Origin: Stutzerimonas nosocomialis
GTDB lineage: Bacteria; Pseudomonadota; Gammaproteobacteria; Pseudomonadales; Pseudomonadaceae
Length of the DNA stretch: 64,000 nucleotides
Reading direction: 5' to 3'
Assembly (NCBI RefSeq): GCF_005876855.1
Contig: NZ_QLAE01000010.1
Location: 62,001-126,000, forward strand
The notes beneath the pieces were generated by a model, which worked only from the letters and a program-made list of their open reading frames with translations, did not search any database and had not been told where the DNA came from. Below, piece by piece: positions 55,425 through 62,965 of the stretch (position 1 is its first letter; each line of letters begins with the position of its first letter). Both the position numbers and the translations under genes were made by a program.

Positions 55425-56254
55425 TTCAGGCACCCTTGAAGTTGCTCATCGGCGACTGAATTCAGCCGGCTCTTGTGCACTTTTAACCAATTGATGCTGC
55501 CGTCAGGTTGCAGGCAACGAATTTCGTAAAAGCCAGGCGACATGTTGACGATCAGTCGAGCCGGTTTGTCGGTGAGCTGTGCGATGTCCTGTACCAGGCT
55601 GCGGGTGTCGGCGACCAGCGCCTGCAGCAGCCGGTCGGTGCTTTCCACATAAAGTACGTGCAGCGGACCGAGGTCCAGGCTGTGGGTGACGCTCCCCGCT
55701 ACCGGGGGCGGCAGGCGGCCGTAGCCCAGCATGCCGGCCGCGACCAGCATCGCCGCGGCGACACCGGTGAGCCAGCGCCTCGTCCGCCGGCGCTGCGGTG
55801 CGACGGTTTCCGTTCGGGGCGGTTCTGCCGGCGCTGTCCGGGCTTCGGCTGCGATGGCCGCGGCTGCGGGTTCGGGTGCCGGTTCCACCTCGAGAAACTG
55901 CGGATTGAACAGATAGCCACGCCGGGGCAGGGTCTGGATGATGCGGTTGGCGTCATCGGACAGGCACTGGCGCAGCGTGTAGATCTGCTGGTTCAGGCTG
56001 CCCTGGCTGACCACCCGGCTCTGCCAGGCGTAGGCCAGCAATTCGTCTCGCGAGACCACTTCGCCGCAACTGGCCAGCAGGCGCTCCAGGACACGACTGC
56101 CGGAGAAGCCGAGATCGACGCCCTGCACGGCGCCATCGCCGAACTCCAGGCGATACAACGCAGGAAAGAACCGTACGGTCTGACCGGGAAGTCCCGTTTT
56201 AAGGGACAGGCAGCGAGCGACGCCCGAAGCCGGGGGAGCGTTGTCTGTAGTCAT
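55421..56254 (-). CDS. ToxR/CadC-like membrane-anchored transcription regulator in the lateral cluster
   Basis: A 277-residue protein starting at ATG 56254 (MTTDNAPPASGVARCLSLKTG); an in-frame TTG six codons upstream is possible. Residues 30-115 form a winged helix of the OmpR type (LEFGDGAVQGVDLGFSGSRVLERLLASCGEVVSRDELLAYAW, SQGSLNQQIYTLRQCLSDD, RIIQTLPRRGYLF). After a Pro/Ala/Arg-rich linker comes one membrane helix (RWLTGVAAAMLVAAGMLGYGRL) and a periplasmic domain with two cysteines near the end (EIRCLQPDG and LQGCLK), like the ToxR disulfide. It is coupled to the ToxS-like gene. E. coli Flag-2 has, from memory, a transmembrane regulator LafZ in a similar place. Confidence 0.82.
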   Translation of the reverse strand: MTTDNAPPASGVARCLSLKTGLPGQTVRFFPALYRLEFGDGAVQGVDLGFSGSRVLERLLASCGEVVSRDELLAYAWQSRVVSQGSLNQQIYTLRQCLSDDANRIIQTLPRRGYLFNPQFLEVEPAPEPAAAAIAAEARTAPAEPPRTETVAPQRRRTRRWLTGVAAAMLVAAGMLGYGRLPPPVAGSVTHSLDLGPLHVLYVESTDRLLQALVADTRSLVQDIAQLTDKPARLIVNMSPGFYEIRCLQPDGSINWLKVHKSRLNSVADEQLQGCLK

Positions 56255-56485
56255 GGAAGCCCGAAACTGCAAAAAGGACTGGGTATGACCGGACGGTCTG
56301 GCGATATATTGGCGTCAGTATTTTGATGATACAAGCCTTGTTTTTTACCGCTGGTCGTTTTCTGCTCGATTGATGTCGCGGATTGCGCTAGGGCCGGCGA
56401 GGTCGTTCGGGCGCGGAACGCTATCGGCAGACGGTACCGATTGCTGAGGCGGGGGCGACGAATGGTCGTCACTGTCATCGGACAT

Positions 56486-56511
56486 GAAAACGCCCCGACA
56501 AGCGGGGCGTT
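56486..56511 (-). terminator. Intrinsic terminator after the second flagellin gene
   Basis: On the minus strand an 8-bp GC stem (ACGCCCCG with CGGGGCGT, 5-nt loop) is followed by TTTT. It lies about 45 bp beyond the flagellin stop at 56553. The rest of the gap up to the ToxR-like gene start (56273-56485) has no gene and an AT-rich region at 56300-56350, probably the regulator promoter. Confidence 0.82.
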
Positions 56512-56552
56512 CGGGTACAGCGAGGCCGCTTGGGCGGCCCGTGTGACGCGGC

Positions 56553-56763
56553 TTAGCCGAGCAGGGACATGACCATGCTGGGCATCTGGCCGGCTTGCTT
56601 GAGCATGGAGATGCCGGACTGCATGAGCATGGAGTTCTTGCTCATGTTGGCGCTTTCGACGGCGAAGTCGGCGTCCATGATGCGACCCTTGGCCATGTCG
56701 GTGTTGTCCTTCATGTTGGCCAGGTTGTTGTTGGTGTGATTCAGGCGGTTGATGTTGGCACCA
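56553..56763 (-). repeat. Near-identical 3' flagellin segment (pair with 57589-57799)
   Basis: The last roughly 210 bp of both flagellin genes are nearly identical at the DNA level, including silent positions. This suggests recent duplication or gene conversion. Confidence 0.85.
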
Positions 56764-57494
56764 AACTGAGCGCGCACCTCGCCCAACGAGTTGAGCAGGG
56801 TTTCCAGCTTGGTGATGGTGCCGTTGGCATTGTTCACCGCGGTGTCGGGCGCGGGGGCGGTACCGGCAGTGATGGTGGCGATTTCGGTGCCGACGGTGGT
56901 TGGGTCATCGCCGTTGTCGGTGAAGATCGCCGACGCCGCGCCCAGGTTGGTGGCCAGGGTGCCGAGCGCGGTGGAGACGTTGACCTCCATGGTCTCGCTC
57001 GAGCTCGAACCGATCTGGAAGTTCACGCCCTCGGCTTCGCCGAACTTGCCGCTGGCGCCGTCGACGCCGTCGCCGTCGCTGAACAGGCCCTCACCGGCGT
57101 ACTTGGTGTTCTTGAAGATGTTCAGCAGTTCCTTGCCCAGCTCGTCGTACTCGGCCTGGATCGACTTGAGGTCGTCTACGCCGTTGGTGCCGTTGGCGCC
57201 CTGAGTGGCCAGGTCCTTCATGCGCTGGACGATGTCGGTCATCTCGCTGAAGGCGCCTTCGGCGGTCTGCAGCATGGATACCGAATCGCCGACGTTGCGC
57301 ATGGCGACGCCCATGCCGCGGCTCTGGGCGTTCAGGCGGGTGGCGATCTGCAGGCCGGCGGCGTCGTCGGCGGCCGAGTTGATGCGCAGGCCGGTGCCCA
57401 GACGCTGCTGGTTGGTGGCCAGGGCGCTGTTGAACTTGTTCAGGCTGGTGTTGGTGGTCAGCGCGGAATAGTTGGTATGGATGGACAATGCCAT
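56553..57494 (-). CDS. lafA2: Lateral flagellin, second copy
   Basis: A 313-residue flagellin. The N-terminal D0/D1 region (MALSIHTNYSALTTNTSLNKFNSALATNQQRLGTGLRINSAADDAAGLQIATRL) and the C-terminal D0 (MKDNTDMAKGRIMDADFAVESANMSKNSMLMQSGISMLKQAGQMPSMVMSLLG) are identical to those of the upstream copy. The middle is different and 34 residues longer (KNTKYAGEGLFSDGDGVDGASGKF and the Thr/Ala-rich stretch after it). It has no TTAAG-N15-GTCGCC promoter of its own. Only a GC hairpin separates it from copy 1, so read-through from copy 1 is likely. An intrinsic terminator follows. Confidence 0.95.
   Translation of the reverse strand: MALSIHTNYSALTTNTSLNKFNSALATNQQRLGTGLRINSAADDAAGLQIATRLNAQSRGMGVAMRNVGDSVSMLQTAEGAFSEMTDIVQRMKDLATQGANGTNGVDDLKSIQAEYDELGKELLNIFKNTKYAGEGLFSDGDGVDGASGKFGEAEGVNFQIGSSSSETMEVNVSTALGTLATNLGAASAIFTDNGDDPTTVGTEIATITAGTAPAPDTAVNNANGTITKLETLLNSLGEVRAQFGANINRLNHTNNNLANMKDNTDMAKGRIMDADFAVESANMSKNSMLMQSGISMLKQAGQMPSMVMSLLG
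57200..57494 (-). repeat. Near-identical 5' flagellin segment (pair with 58134-58428)
   Basis: The first roughly 290 bp of the two flagellin genes differ at only a few positions by eye, while the central parts are clearly different. Confidence 0.85.
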
Positions 57495-57559
57495 GTCTTG
57501 GATCCTTATGAGCGGTTGGCGATCGTCGCCCCGTAAGCGGTCGCGTTCGGGGCGTCAAT

Positions 57560-57579
57560 GGCGCCCGTCGCCGGGCGCC
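57560..57579 (-). terminator. GC hairpin between the two flagellin genes
   Basis: An 8-bp perfect stem, GGCGCCCG with CGGGCGCC and a TCGC loop, without a T-run. It may slow or partly stop transcription between the copies, or set the 3' end of an mRNA for copy 1. Confidence 0.45.
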
Positions 57580-57588
57580 TTCGTGTCA

Positions 57589-58428
57589 TCAGCCCAGGAG
57601 GGACATGACCATGCTGGGCATCTGGCCAGCTTGCTTGAGCATGGAGATGCCGGACTGCATGAGCATGGAGTTCTTGCTCATGTTGGCGCTTTCGACGGCG
57701 AAGTCGGCGTCCATGATGCGGCCCTTGGCCATGTCGGTGTTGTCCTTCATGTTGGCCAGGTTGTTGTTGGTGTGGTTCAGGCGGTTGATGTTGGCACCCA
57801 GGGTGGCACGCATCGCCCCGACCGCATTGAGCGCGGTTTCCAGCTCGTCCATGGCGGTGCCGGCGTTGGTGGCGTCGTCCAGGGCCTCGGCCTTGACGGT
57901 GGTGATGGCGTCAGTGACTTCGGTCAGCTTGTCGCTGGCGTCCAGCTCCATGGTCTCGGCGCTGCTGGAACCGATCTGGAAGTTGATCCCGGCGGTGAAC
58001 TTGCCGCCGGCGCCGAACAGGGCTTCGCCGGCATACTTGGTGTTGTCGATGATGTTGGTCAGTTCCTTGCCCAACTCGTCGTATTCGGCCTGCAGCGCGG
58101 TGCGGTCATCGGCGCTGTTGGTGTCGTTGGCGGCCTGGGTGGCCAGATCCTTCATGCGCTGCATGATGTCGGTCATTTCGCTGAAGGCGCCTTCGGCGGT
58201 CTGCAGCATGGAAACGGAGTCGCCGACGTTGCGCATGGCAACGCCCATGCCGCGGCTCTGGGCGTTCAGGCGGGTGGCGATCTGCAGACCGGCGGCGTCG
58301 TCGGCGGCCGAGTTGATGCGCAGGCCGGTACCCAGGCGCTGCTGGTTGGTGGCCAGGGCGCTGTTGAACTTGTTCAGGCTGGTGTTGGTGGTCAGCGCGG
58401 AGTAGTTGGTATGGATGGACAGGGCCAT
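57589..58428 (-). CDS. lafA1: Lateral flagellin, first copy
   Basis: A 279-residue flagellin, the promoter-proximal copy. The same conserved D0/D1 ends as copy 2 and a shorter central part (DNTKYAGEALFGAGGKFTAGINFQIGSSSAETMELDASDKLTEV). It lacks the large D2/D3 outer domains of enteric flagellins, so the filament should be thin. The TTAAG-N15-GTCGCC promoter lies 63-88 bp upstream. It is exported through the lateral apparatus with FliS as its chaperone. Confidence 0.96.
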   Translation of the reverse strand: MALSIHTNYSALTTNTSLNKFNSALATNQQRLGTGLRINSAADDAAGLQIATRLNAQSRGMGVAMRNVGDSVSMLQTAEGAFSEMTDIMQRMKDLATQAANDTNSADDRTALQAEYDELGKELTNIIDNTKYAGEALFGAGGKFTAGINFQIGSSSAETMELDASDKLTEVTDAITTVKAEALDDATNAGTAMDELETALNAVGAMRATLGANINRLNHTNNNLANMKDNTDMAKGRIMDADFAVESANMSKNSMLMQSGISMLKQAGQMPSMVMSLLG

Positions 58429-58490
58429 GTTGATTCCTTCGTGCGAGTGGGCGTTTGGGAGCTGGCTTCGACTGCCTGCTGAAGGAACAA

Positions 58491-58516
58491 GGCGACACCT
58501 TTGGGCGATGCCTTAA
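58491..58516 (-). promoter_or_regulatory. Lateral sigma-28 promoter, flagellin copy
   Basis: On the minus strand TTAAG (58516-58512), 15 bp, GTCGCC (58496-58491), followed by TTGTT. It is 63 bp before the lafA1 ATG. Same spacing as the flgM and fliD sites. Confidence 0.75.
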
Positions 58517-58602
58517 AGGTTGGCGCCAAATTTTTTTGCAGGCCCCCGCGGCCCGATGCCTTGCCCACCGCCGGGCTGACGCGCACCCGCGCACCCGCCG
58601 CC

Positions 58603-59424
58603 CTAGAAGGTGCTGCTGACCACTCCGTCTTCCACGACCTTGGCGTCGATCACGTTCTGGCTGCGCAGGTTGCGCACCCGGATCACGTCACCGGGGCGGC
58701 CGTCGGCCAGCGCCTCGCCACTGGCCGAGGCTTCGATGCCGTCCTGGCTGGCGATGATCTTCACCGGCTGGCCGCGTCGAACGGCCAGGGTCTCGGCCAG
58801 CAGGACCGGGGTCAGCAGCTGGTTGGGGCGTATCCGGCGCTTGGCGTCCATCCCGACCACGTCTTCGAGCCGGTTGTAGAAGCCGCGGTTGGCCCTGGCG
58901 ATGTTCAGCGGCTCCAGCTTCACGTCGCCTGCGCCGATGGTCTGGCCGCGCTCGATGAGCCCCTGGGCGTGGACCGCCGGCAGCAGCGCATTGGCCTGGC
59001 TGCTGAGCGACAGCGACCAGCCACCGGTTCCGGGGCATGAAACCTGTAGCCGCTGGCGATCCAGGGGCGAGGCGGCCGGCCCGGTAGGTCTCACCTGCAG
59101 CGCCCGGCTGCATGGCGACAAGCCGGCGACCCGTGGCGGCAGTTCGGTGGCATGGCTCACCCGCAGTCCTTGCCAGCCCTGGCGCTTCGCCTCGAGTTCC
59201 AGCGCCTGACGCAGGTGGTTCTCCACGGCCTGGTTGATCTGCTCGGCAGCGCTCGTGGCGGCCGATGCTTCGCAGATGCCCAGGGCGAGCAGCAGCGCTG
59301 CAGCGGAAACGGCTTTTCCCCTTGTCCGGCTCCGGCGGCCGCCAAGCGGAAGCGGGGCGCCCGAACGAGGTCGATTGGGCTGGATTTTATTATTTAAAAT
59401 CAAAGGCTTATCCATGTTCTTCAT
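58603..59424 (-). CDS. flgA: Lateral flagellar P-ring assembly protein FlgA
   Basis: Periplasmic chaperone for the P ring, 273 residues starting at ATG 59424. The start has a long basic N-terminal stretch before a hydrophobic export segment (KAVSAAALLLALGICEASA); a later start inside it cannot be excluded. The SAF domain is typical: ALLPAVHAQGLIERGQTIGAGDVKLEPLNIARANRGFYNRLEDVVGMDAKRRIRPNQLLTP and the C-terminal KIIASQDGIEASASGEALADGRPGDVIRVRNLRSQNVIDAKVV. It is divergent from flgB; its coding region holds the proposed LafK enhancer. Confidence 0.92.
   Translation of the reverse strand: MKNMDKPLILNNKIQPNRPRSGAPLPLGGRRSRTRGKAVSAAALLLALGICEASAATSAAEQINQAVENHLRQALELEAKRQGWQGLRVSHATELPPRVAGLSPCSRALQVRPTGPAASPLDRQRLQVSCPGTGGWSLSLSSQANALLPAVHAQGLIERGQTIGAGDVKLEPLNIARANRGFYNRLEDVVGMDAKRRIRPNQLLTPVLLAETLAVRRGQPVKIIASQDGIEASASGEALADGRPGDVIRVRNLRSQNVIDAKVVEDGVVSSTF
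59303..59321. promoter_or_regulatory. Proposed LafK enhancer site, flgB copy
   Basis: The same 19 bp, GCGGAAACGGCTTTTCCCC, as at 48438, here inside the 5' part of flgA. Its centre is about 116 bp from the -24 GG of the flgB sigma-54 promoter. The difference from the fliD spacing (22 bp) equals two helical turns. Function inferred. Confidence 0.65.
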
Positions 59425-59425
59425 C

Positions 59426-59442
59426 TAGGCATGGTTCCTGCA
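59426..59442 (+). promoter_or_regulatory. Sigma-54 promoter of the flgB operon
   Basis: TAGGCATGGTTCCTGCA has GG (59428-59429) and GC (59440-59441) 10 bp apart and matches 9 of 12 defined consensus positions. It lies about 75 bp before the flgB ATG. Confidence 0.72.
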
Positions 59443-59505
59443 AATAGCCTTGCGAAGAGCGGCGAACGCTATTTCTGACCACTCGGCATTTCCAGGGTAA
59501 GGCCA

Positions 59506-59868
59506 ATGAGTATACGGATCGACGACACCTTGAACGTCCATGCGCGCGCGCTGGGGCTGCGCATGCAGCGCAGCGAGATCCTCGCCGCGAACCTCGCCAA
59601 CGAGGACACCCCGGGCTTCCAGGCACGCGATATCGACTTCACCCAGGAGATGCGGCGGCTGGAAGACCATGCCCCGCGGCTGGCCATCGCCGGGGGCGAT
59701 CCGCGTCCGTTGTACCGCGTGCCGACCCAGGCTTCGCAGGACGGCAACACCGTCGAACTGTCGGTCGAGCAGGCGCAGTTCTCGCGCAACTCGATGGATT
59801 TCCAGACCAGCCTGACCTTTCTGACCATGAAGTTTCGTGGGCTCAAGCAGGCCATTGAAGGACGCTGA
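59506..59868 (+). CDS. flgB: Lateral flagellar proximal rod protein FlgB
   Basis: A 120-residue rod protein. The N-terminal rod motif is RIDDTLNVHARALGLRMQRSEILAANLANEDTPGFQARDIDF (conserved NLAN-x-TPG). The C-terminus, VEQAQFSRNSMDFQTSLTFLTMKFRGLKQAI, also fits FlgB. It is the first gene of the plus-strand flgB-C-D-E-F-G-H operon with a sigma-54 promoter before it. Confidence 0.95.
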   Translation: MSIRIDDTLNVHARALGLRMQRSEILAANLANEDTPGFQARDIDFTQEMRRLEDHAPRLAIAGGDPRPLYRVPTQASQDGNTVELSVEQAQFSRNSMDFQTSLTFLTMKFRGLKQAIEGR

Positions 59869-59871
59869 TAG

Positions 59872-60300
59872 ATGTCATTCGACTCGATCTACCGCATCGC
59901 GGGTTCCGCGATGAACGCCCAGACCGTTCGCCTGAACACCGTTGCCAGCAACCTGGCCAACGCCGACTCGGCGGCCACCAGTGCCGAAGACGTCTATCAG
60001 GCGCGCAAGCCGATGTTCGCCGCCGTCTACCAGAACGGCTCCCTGACCCGCAGCGTCGGGCTCGGCGGCGCCCATGTCCAGGTGCTGGACGTGGTGACGT
60101 CCGGGCGCGACCCGCAGCGTCGTTACGAGCCCGGCAACCCGCTGGCCGACCGTGACGGCTACGTCTACTACCCCGACGTCAACGAGATCGAGGAAATGAC
60201 CGACATGATGTCGGCCACGCGCAGCTTCGAGACCAGCGTCGAGGTGCTCAACCGCGTCAAGAGCATGCAGCAGGGCCTGCTGCGGCTGGGAGAGTCCTGA
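59872..60300 (+). CDS. flgC: Lateral flagellar proximal rod protein FlgC
   Basis: A 142-residue rod protein: SFDSIYRIAGSAMNAQTVRLNTVASNLANADSAATS at the N-terminus and PDVNEIEEMTDMMSATRSFETSVEVLNRVKSMQQGLLRLGES at the C-terminus, both standard for FlgC. It begins 3 bp after flgB and its stop overlaps the flgD ATG by 1 bp. Confidence 0.96.
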   Translation: MSFDSIYRIAGSAMNAQTVRLNTVASNLANADSAATSAEDVYQARKPMFAAVYQNGSLTRSVGLGGAHVQVLDVVTSGRDPQRRYEPGNPLADRDGYVYYPDVNEIEEMTDMMSATRSFETSVEVLNRVKSMQQGLLRLGES

Positions 60301-60980
60301 TGAGCGCCGTGAGCAATGACCTGGGCGCCAACGCGCTGACGAACAACGGCTCGACCGGCCTGCCCCGGCAGGCGGTCAACGTCAGCGACGCCACCCAGAT
60401 GGAGAATCAGTTCATCAGCCTGATGGTCGCCCAGATCAAGTACCAGGACCCGACCAACCCGGTGGACAGCACCGAGTTCCTCAACCAGTTCTCGGCCATG
60501 TCCCAGGTCAAGAGCATGGAGAACATGGCCAGCCTGTCGCAGAGCAACCTGGTGCTGCTGGACAACCTGCAGACCCTGACCGCCGCCGGCCTGGTGGGCC
60601 AGCAGGTCACCGTGTCGGTCGACGCGCTGGAGCTGTCCGATCAGCCGGTCAGCGGCCAGTTCCAGCTGGGCCATGCCTCGGGTAGCACGGTATTGCAGCT
60701 GACCGATGCCAATGGCCTGAAGACGGACATCACGCTCGGCCCGCAGGGCGCGGGGAGCGTCGCGTTCGAGGTCGATCCGCGTGCGCTCGGACTGGCGCCG
60801 GGGCGCTACGCCGTCGAGATCAAGACCGACACCGGTGAGTTTCCGCCGATCGAAGTCGCCGGCCTGGTCGGCCACGTCCGCGTCAGCGCCGAAGGCCCCG
60901 TGCTGGACGTGAAGGGCGCCGGGTCGGTGCCGTTCTACAAGATCCTCGAATTCGGCCGCAACGACGGCGCACTCCTTTAG
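60300..60980 (+). CDS. flgD: Lateral flagellar hook assembly scaffold FlgD
   Basis: Hook-cap protein, 226 residues. The conserved N-terminal part is QMENQFISLMVAQIKYQDPTNPVDSTEFLNQFSAMSQVKSMENM. The C-terminal half (VSVDALELSDQPVSGQFQLGHASGSTVLQLTDANG) forms the beta-rich FlgD domain. It is removed when hook growth stops. flgE follows after 43 bp. Confidence 0.95.
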   Translation: MSAVSNDLGANALTNNGSTGLPRQAVNVSDATQMENQFISLMVAQIKYQDPTNPVDSTEFLNQFSAMSQVKSMENMASLSQSNLVLLDNLQTLTAAGLVGQQVTVSVDALELSDQPVSGQFQLGHASGSTVLQLTDANGLKTDITLGPQGAGSVAFEVDPRALGLAPGRYAVEIKTDTGEFPPIEVAGLVGHVRVSAEGPVLDVKGAGSVPFYKILEFGRNDGALL

Positions 60981-61023
60981 CCGCTCGCAGCGGACATCCC
61001 CTTAGCAGATCGAGACCCTTGCC

Positions 61024-62211
61024 ATGAGCTTCAATATCGCCCTGACCGGTCTTTCGGCCGTCAACGAACAACTCAACACCATCGGCAACAACATCGCCAA
61101 CTCGGCCACCGTCGGCTTCAAATCCTCGCGTACCGACTTCGGCAGCCTCTATGCCGACAGCCAGGCGATGGGTGTCGAGGTGCTCGGCAGCACCCAGAGC
61201 ATCAGCCAGGGCGGTGCGCTGACCACCACCAACCGCACGCTCGACCTGGCGATTTCCGGCGGCGGATTCTTCGTCACCCGTGCCAGCAACGGCGACATCG
61301 CCTACACCCGCGCCGGTATCTTCGGCACCGACACGGCCAACAACATCGTCAACAGTCAGGGCCAGCGCCTGCAGGGCTATCCCACCGACGCCGCCGGCAA
61401 CCTGCAGACCGGTACCGTGGGCGACCTGAGCCTGCAGGCCGGCAGCCTGCCCGCCAAGGCCACCGACTCGATCGCCTTCGTCGCCAACCTCAACGCCAAC
61501 CAGGACGTGCCGGCGACCGCCGTGTTCGATCCCCAGGACGCCACCAGCTACAACTCCACCTACACCACCAAGGTGTACGACTCCCTCGGGCGCGAGCACA
61601 CCCTGACCCAGTACTTCGCCAAGACCGGCGACAACACCTGGGATGCCCACTACTACCTCGACGGCGCCGCTATCGGCGGTCCCGATGCGCTGACCTTCAG
61701 CACCGCCGGGCAGCTCACCGCGCCGGTCGGGGCGGTCAACCTCACGGCAACGCTGCCGGGCGTCGATCCCCTGAACATCGCGCTCGACTACAGCGGCAGC
61801 AGCCAGTACGGCTCCGAATTCATGGTCAGCACCAACCGTCCGACCGGCTATTCGGCGGGCGAGCAGACCGGCATGACGGTGGAAAGCGACGGCAGGATCT
61901 ACGCCAGCTACAGCAACGGCCAGCGCCTGCTGCAGGGTCAGGTGGTCCTGGCCAGCTTCGTCAATGCCGAGGGGCTCAAGAACATCAGCGGTACCGCCTG
62001 GACCGAAACCGCCGCCTCCGGCAACGCCCTGATCGGGGCGCCGGGCGTCGGCCAGTTCGGCAGCCTGGTGGCCGGTGCCCTGGAAAGCTCCAACGTCGAC
62101 CTCACCCAGCAGCTGGTGGGCCTGATGGAAGGCCAGCGTAACTACCAAGCCAACACCCAGGTCATTTCCACGAACAAGGAACTGACCCAGGTGCTGTTCA
62201 ACGCGATCTGA
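61024..62211 (+). CDS. flgE: Lateral flagellar hook protein FlgE
   Basis: Hook subunit, 395 residues. N-terminus SFNIALTGLSAVNEQLNTIGNNIANSATVGFKSSRTDFGSLY and C-terminus LESSNVDLTQQLVGLMEGQRNYQANTQVISTNKELTQVLFNAI are the conserved rod/hook ends. The surface domain in between is variable. Preceded by a GAGACC-type weak Shine-Dalgarno. Confidence 0.96.
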   Translation: MSFNIALTGLSAVNEQLNTIGNNIANSATVGFKSSRTDFGSLYADSQAMGVEVLGSTQSISQGGALTTTNRTLDLAISGGGFFVTRASNGDIAYTRAGIFGTDTANNIVNSQGQRLQGYPTDAAGNLQTGTVGDLSLQAGSLPAKATDSIAFVANLNANQDVPATAVFDPQDATSYNSTYTTKVYDSLGREHTLTQYFAKTGDNTWDAHYYLDGAAIGGPDALTFSTAGQLTAPVGAVNLTATLPGVDPLNIALDYSGSSQYGSEFMVSTNRPTGYSAGEQTGMTVESDGRIYASYSNGQRLLQGQVVLASFVNAEGLKNISGTAWTETAASGNALIGAPGVGQFGSLVAGALESSNVDLTQQLVGLMEGQRNYQANTQVISTNKELTQVLFNAI

Positions 62212-62220
62212 GGCTGACCG

Positions 62221-62949
62221 ATGGACCGTCTGGGATACACCGCGATGACCGCCGCCAGCCGCACGATGATGTCGCTGCAGGTGCGCTCCAACAACTTGGC
62301 CAACGTCAACACCCCGGGCTTTCGCGCCGACATGGAGCGCGCCCAGGCGGTGAAGGTCGAGGGCTATGGCTACGACAGCCGGCACATGGCGCTGGTGCAG
62401 AACAACGGCGTGAACCTCGCGCCAGGGCCGCTGATGAGCACCGGCCGCGAACTCGATTTCGCGGTCAAGGGCCCGGGCCTGATCGCCCTGCAGGATGGTG
62501 ACGGCGAGGCCTACACCCGCCACGGCAGCCTGCAGCTCGACGCCGAGGGTCGTCTGACCCTCAACGGCCGGGCGGTGCTCGGCGAGGGCGGCCCGATCGT
62601 GCTGCCCGAGCACGACCGCATGGAGATCGGCAACGACGGCCTGGTCTCGATCATGGCCCCGGGGGATTACCTGATGGCCGAGGTCGACCGCATCCGGCTG
62701 GTGGACGTGCCGGCCGAAGCCCTGATGAAGAACGAGGCGGGCCTGCTGGTGACCCGCAACGGCGAGCCGGCGCCAGTGTTCGAGGACGGTCGGCTGGTCA
62801 GCGGCTTTCTCGAGGGCAGCAACGTGTCGGCGATCGACGAGCTGGCCTCGACCATGAGCCTGAACCGCCTGTTCGAAACCCAGGTAAAGATGATGAAAGC
62901 CGCCGAGGACCTCTCCGACGCGGGCAACCGAATGATTCGCGGCAGCTGA
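62221..62949 (+). CDS. flgF: Lateral flagellar proximal rod protein FlgF
   Basis: A 242-residue rod protein: DRLGYTAMTAASRTMMSLQVRSNNLANVNTPGFRADM at the N-terminus and the rod-type C-terminus SNVSAIDELASTMSLNRLFETQVKMMKAAEDLSDAGNRMIRGS. FlgF rather than FlgG is chosen by position before flgG and by the shorter length. It follows flgE by 9 bp. Confidence 0.95.
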   Translation: MDRLGYTAMTAASRTMMSLQVRSNNLANVNTPGFRADMERAQAVKVEGYGYDSRHMALVQNNGVNLAPGPLMSTGRELDFAVKGPGLIALQDGDGEAYTRHGSLQLDAEGRLTLNGRAVLGEGGPIVLPEHDRMEIGNDGLVSIMAPGDYLMAEVDRIRLVDVPAEALMKNEAGLLVTRNGEPAPVFEDGRLVSGFLEGSNVSAIDELASTMSLNRLFETQVKMMKAAEDLSDAGNRMIRGS

Positions 62950-62965
62950 TCGGAGAGACACGACT

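Noticed and set aside
56251-56478. 75-codon minus-strand frame upstream of the ToxR-like gene
   Set aside because: No Shine-Dalgarno or domain, and it covers the AT-rich region likely to hold the regulator promoter.
58497-58545. TTTGGCGCCAACC on the minus strand upstream of the flagellin considered as a sigma-54 promoter
   Set aside because: The -12 GC is missing at the required spacing; the TTAAG-N15-GTCGCC site fits better.
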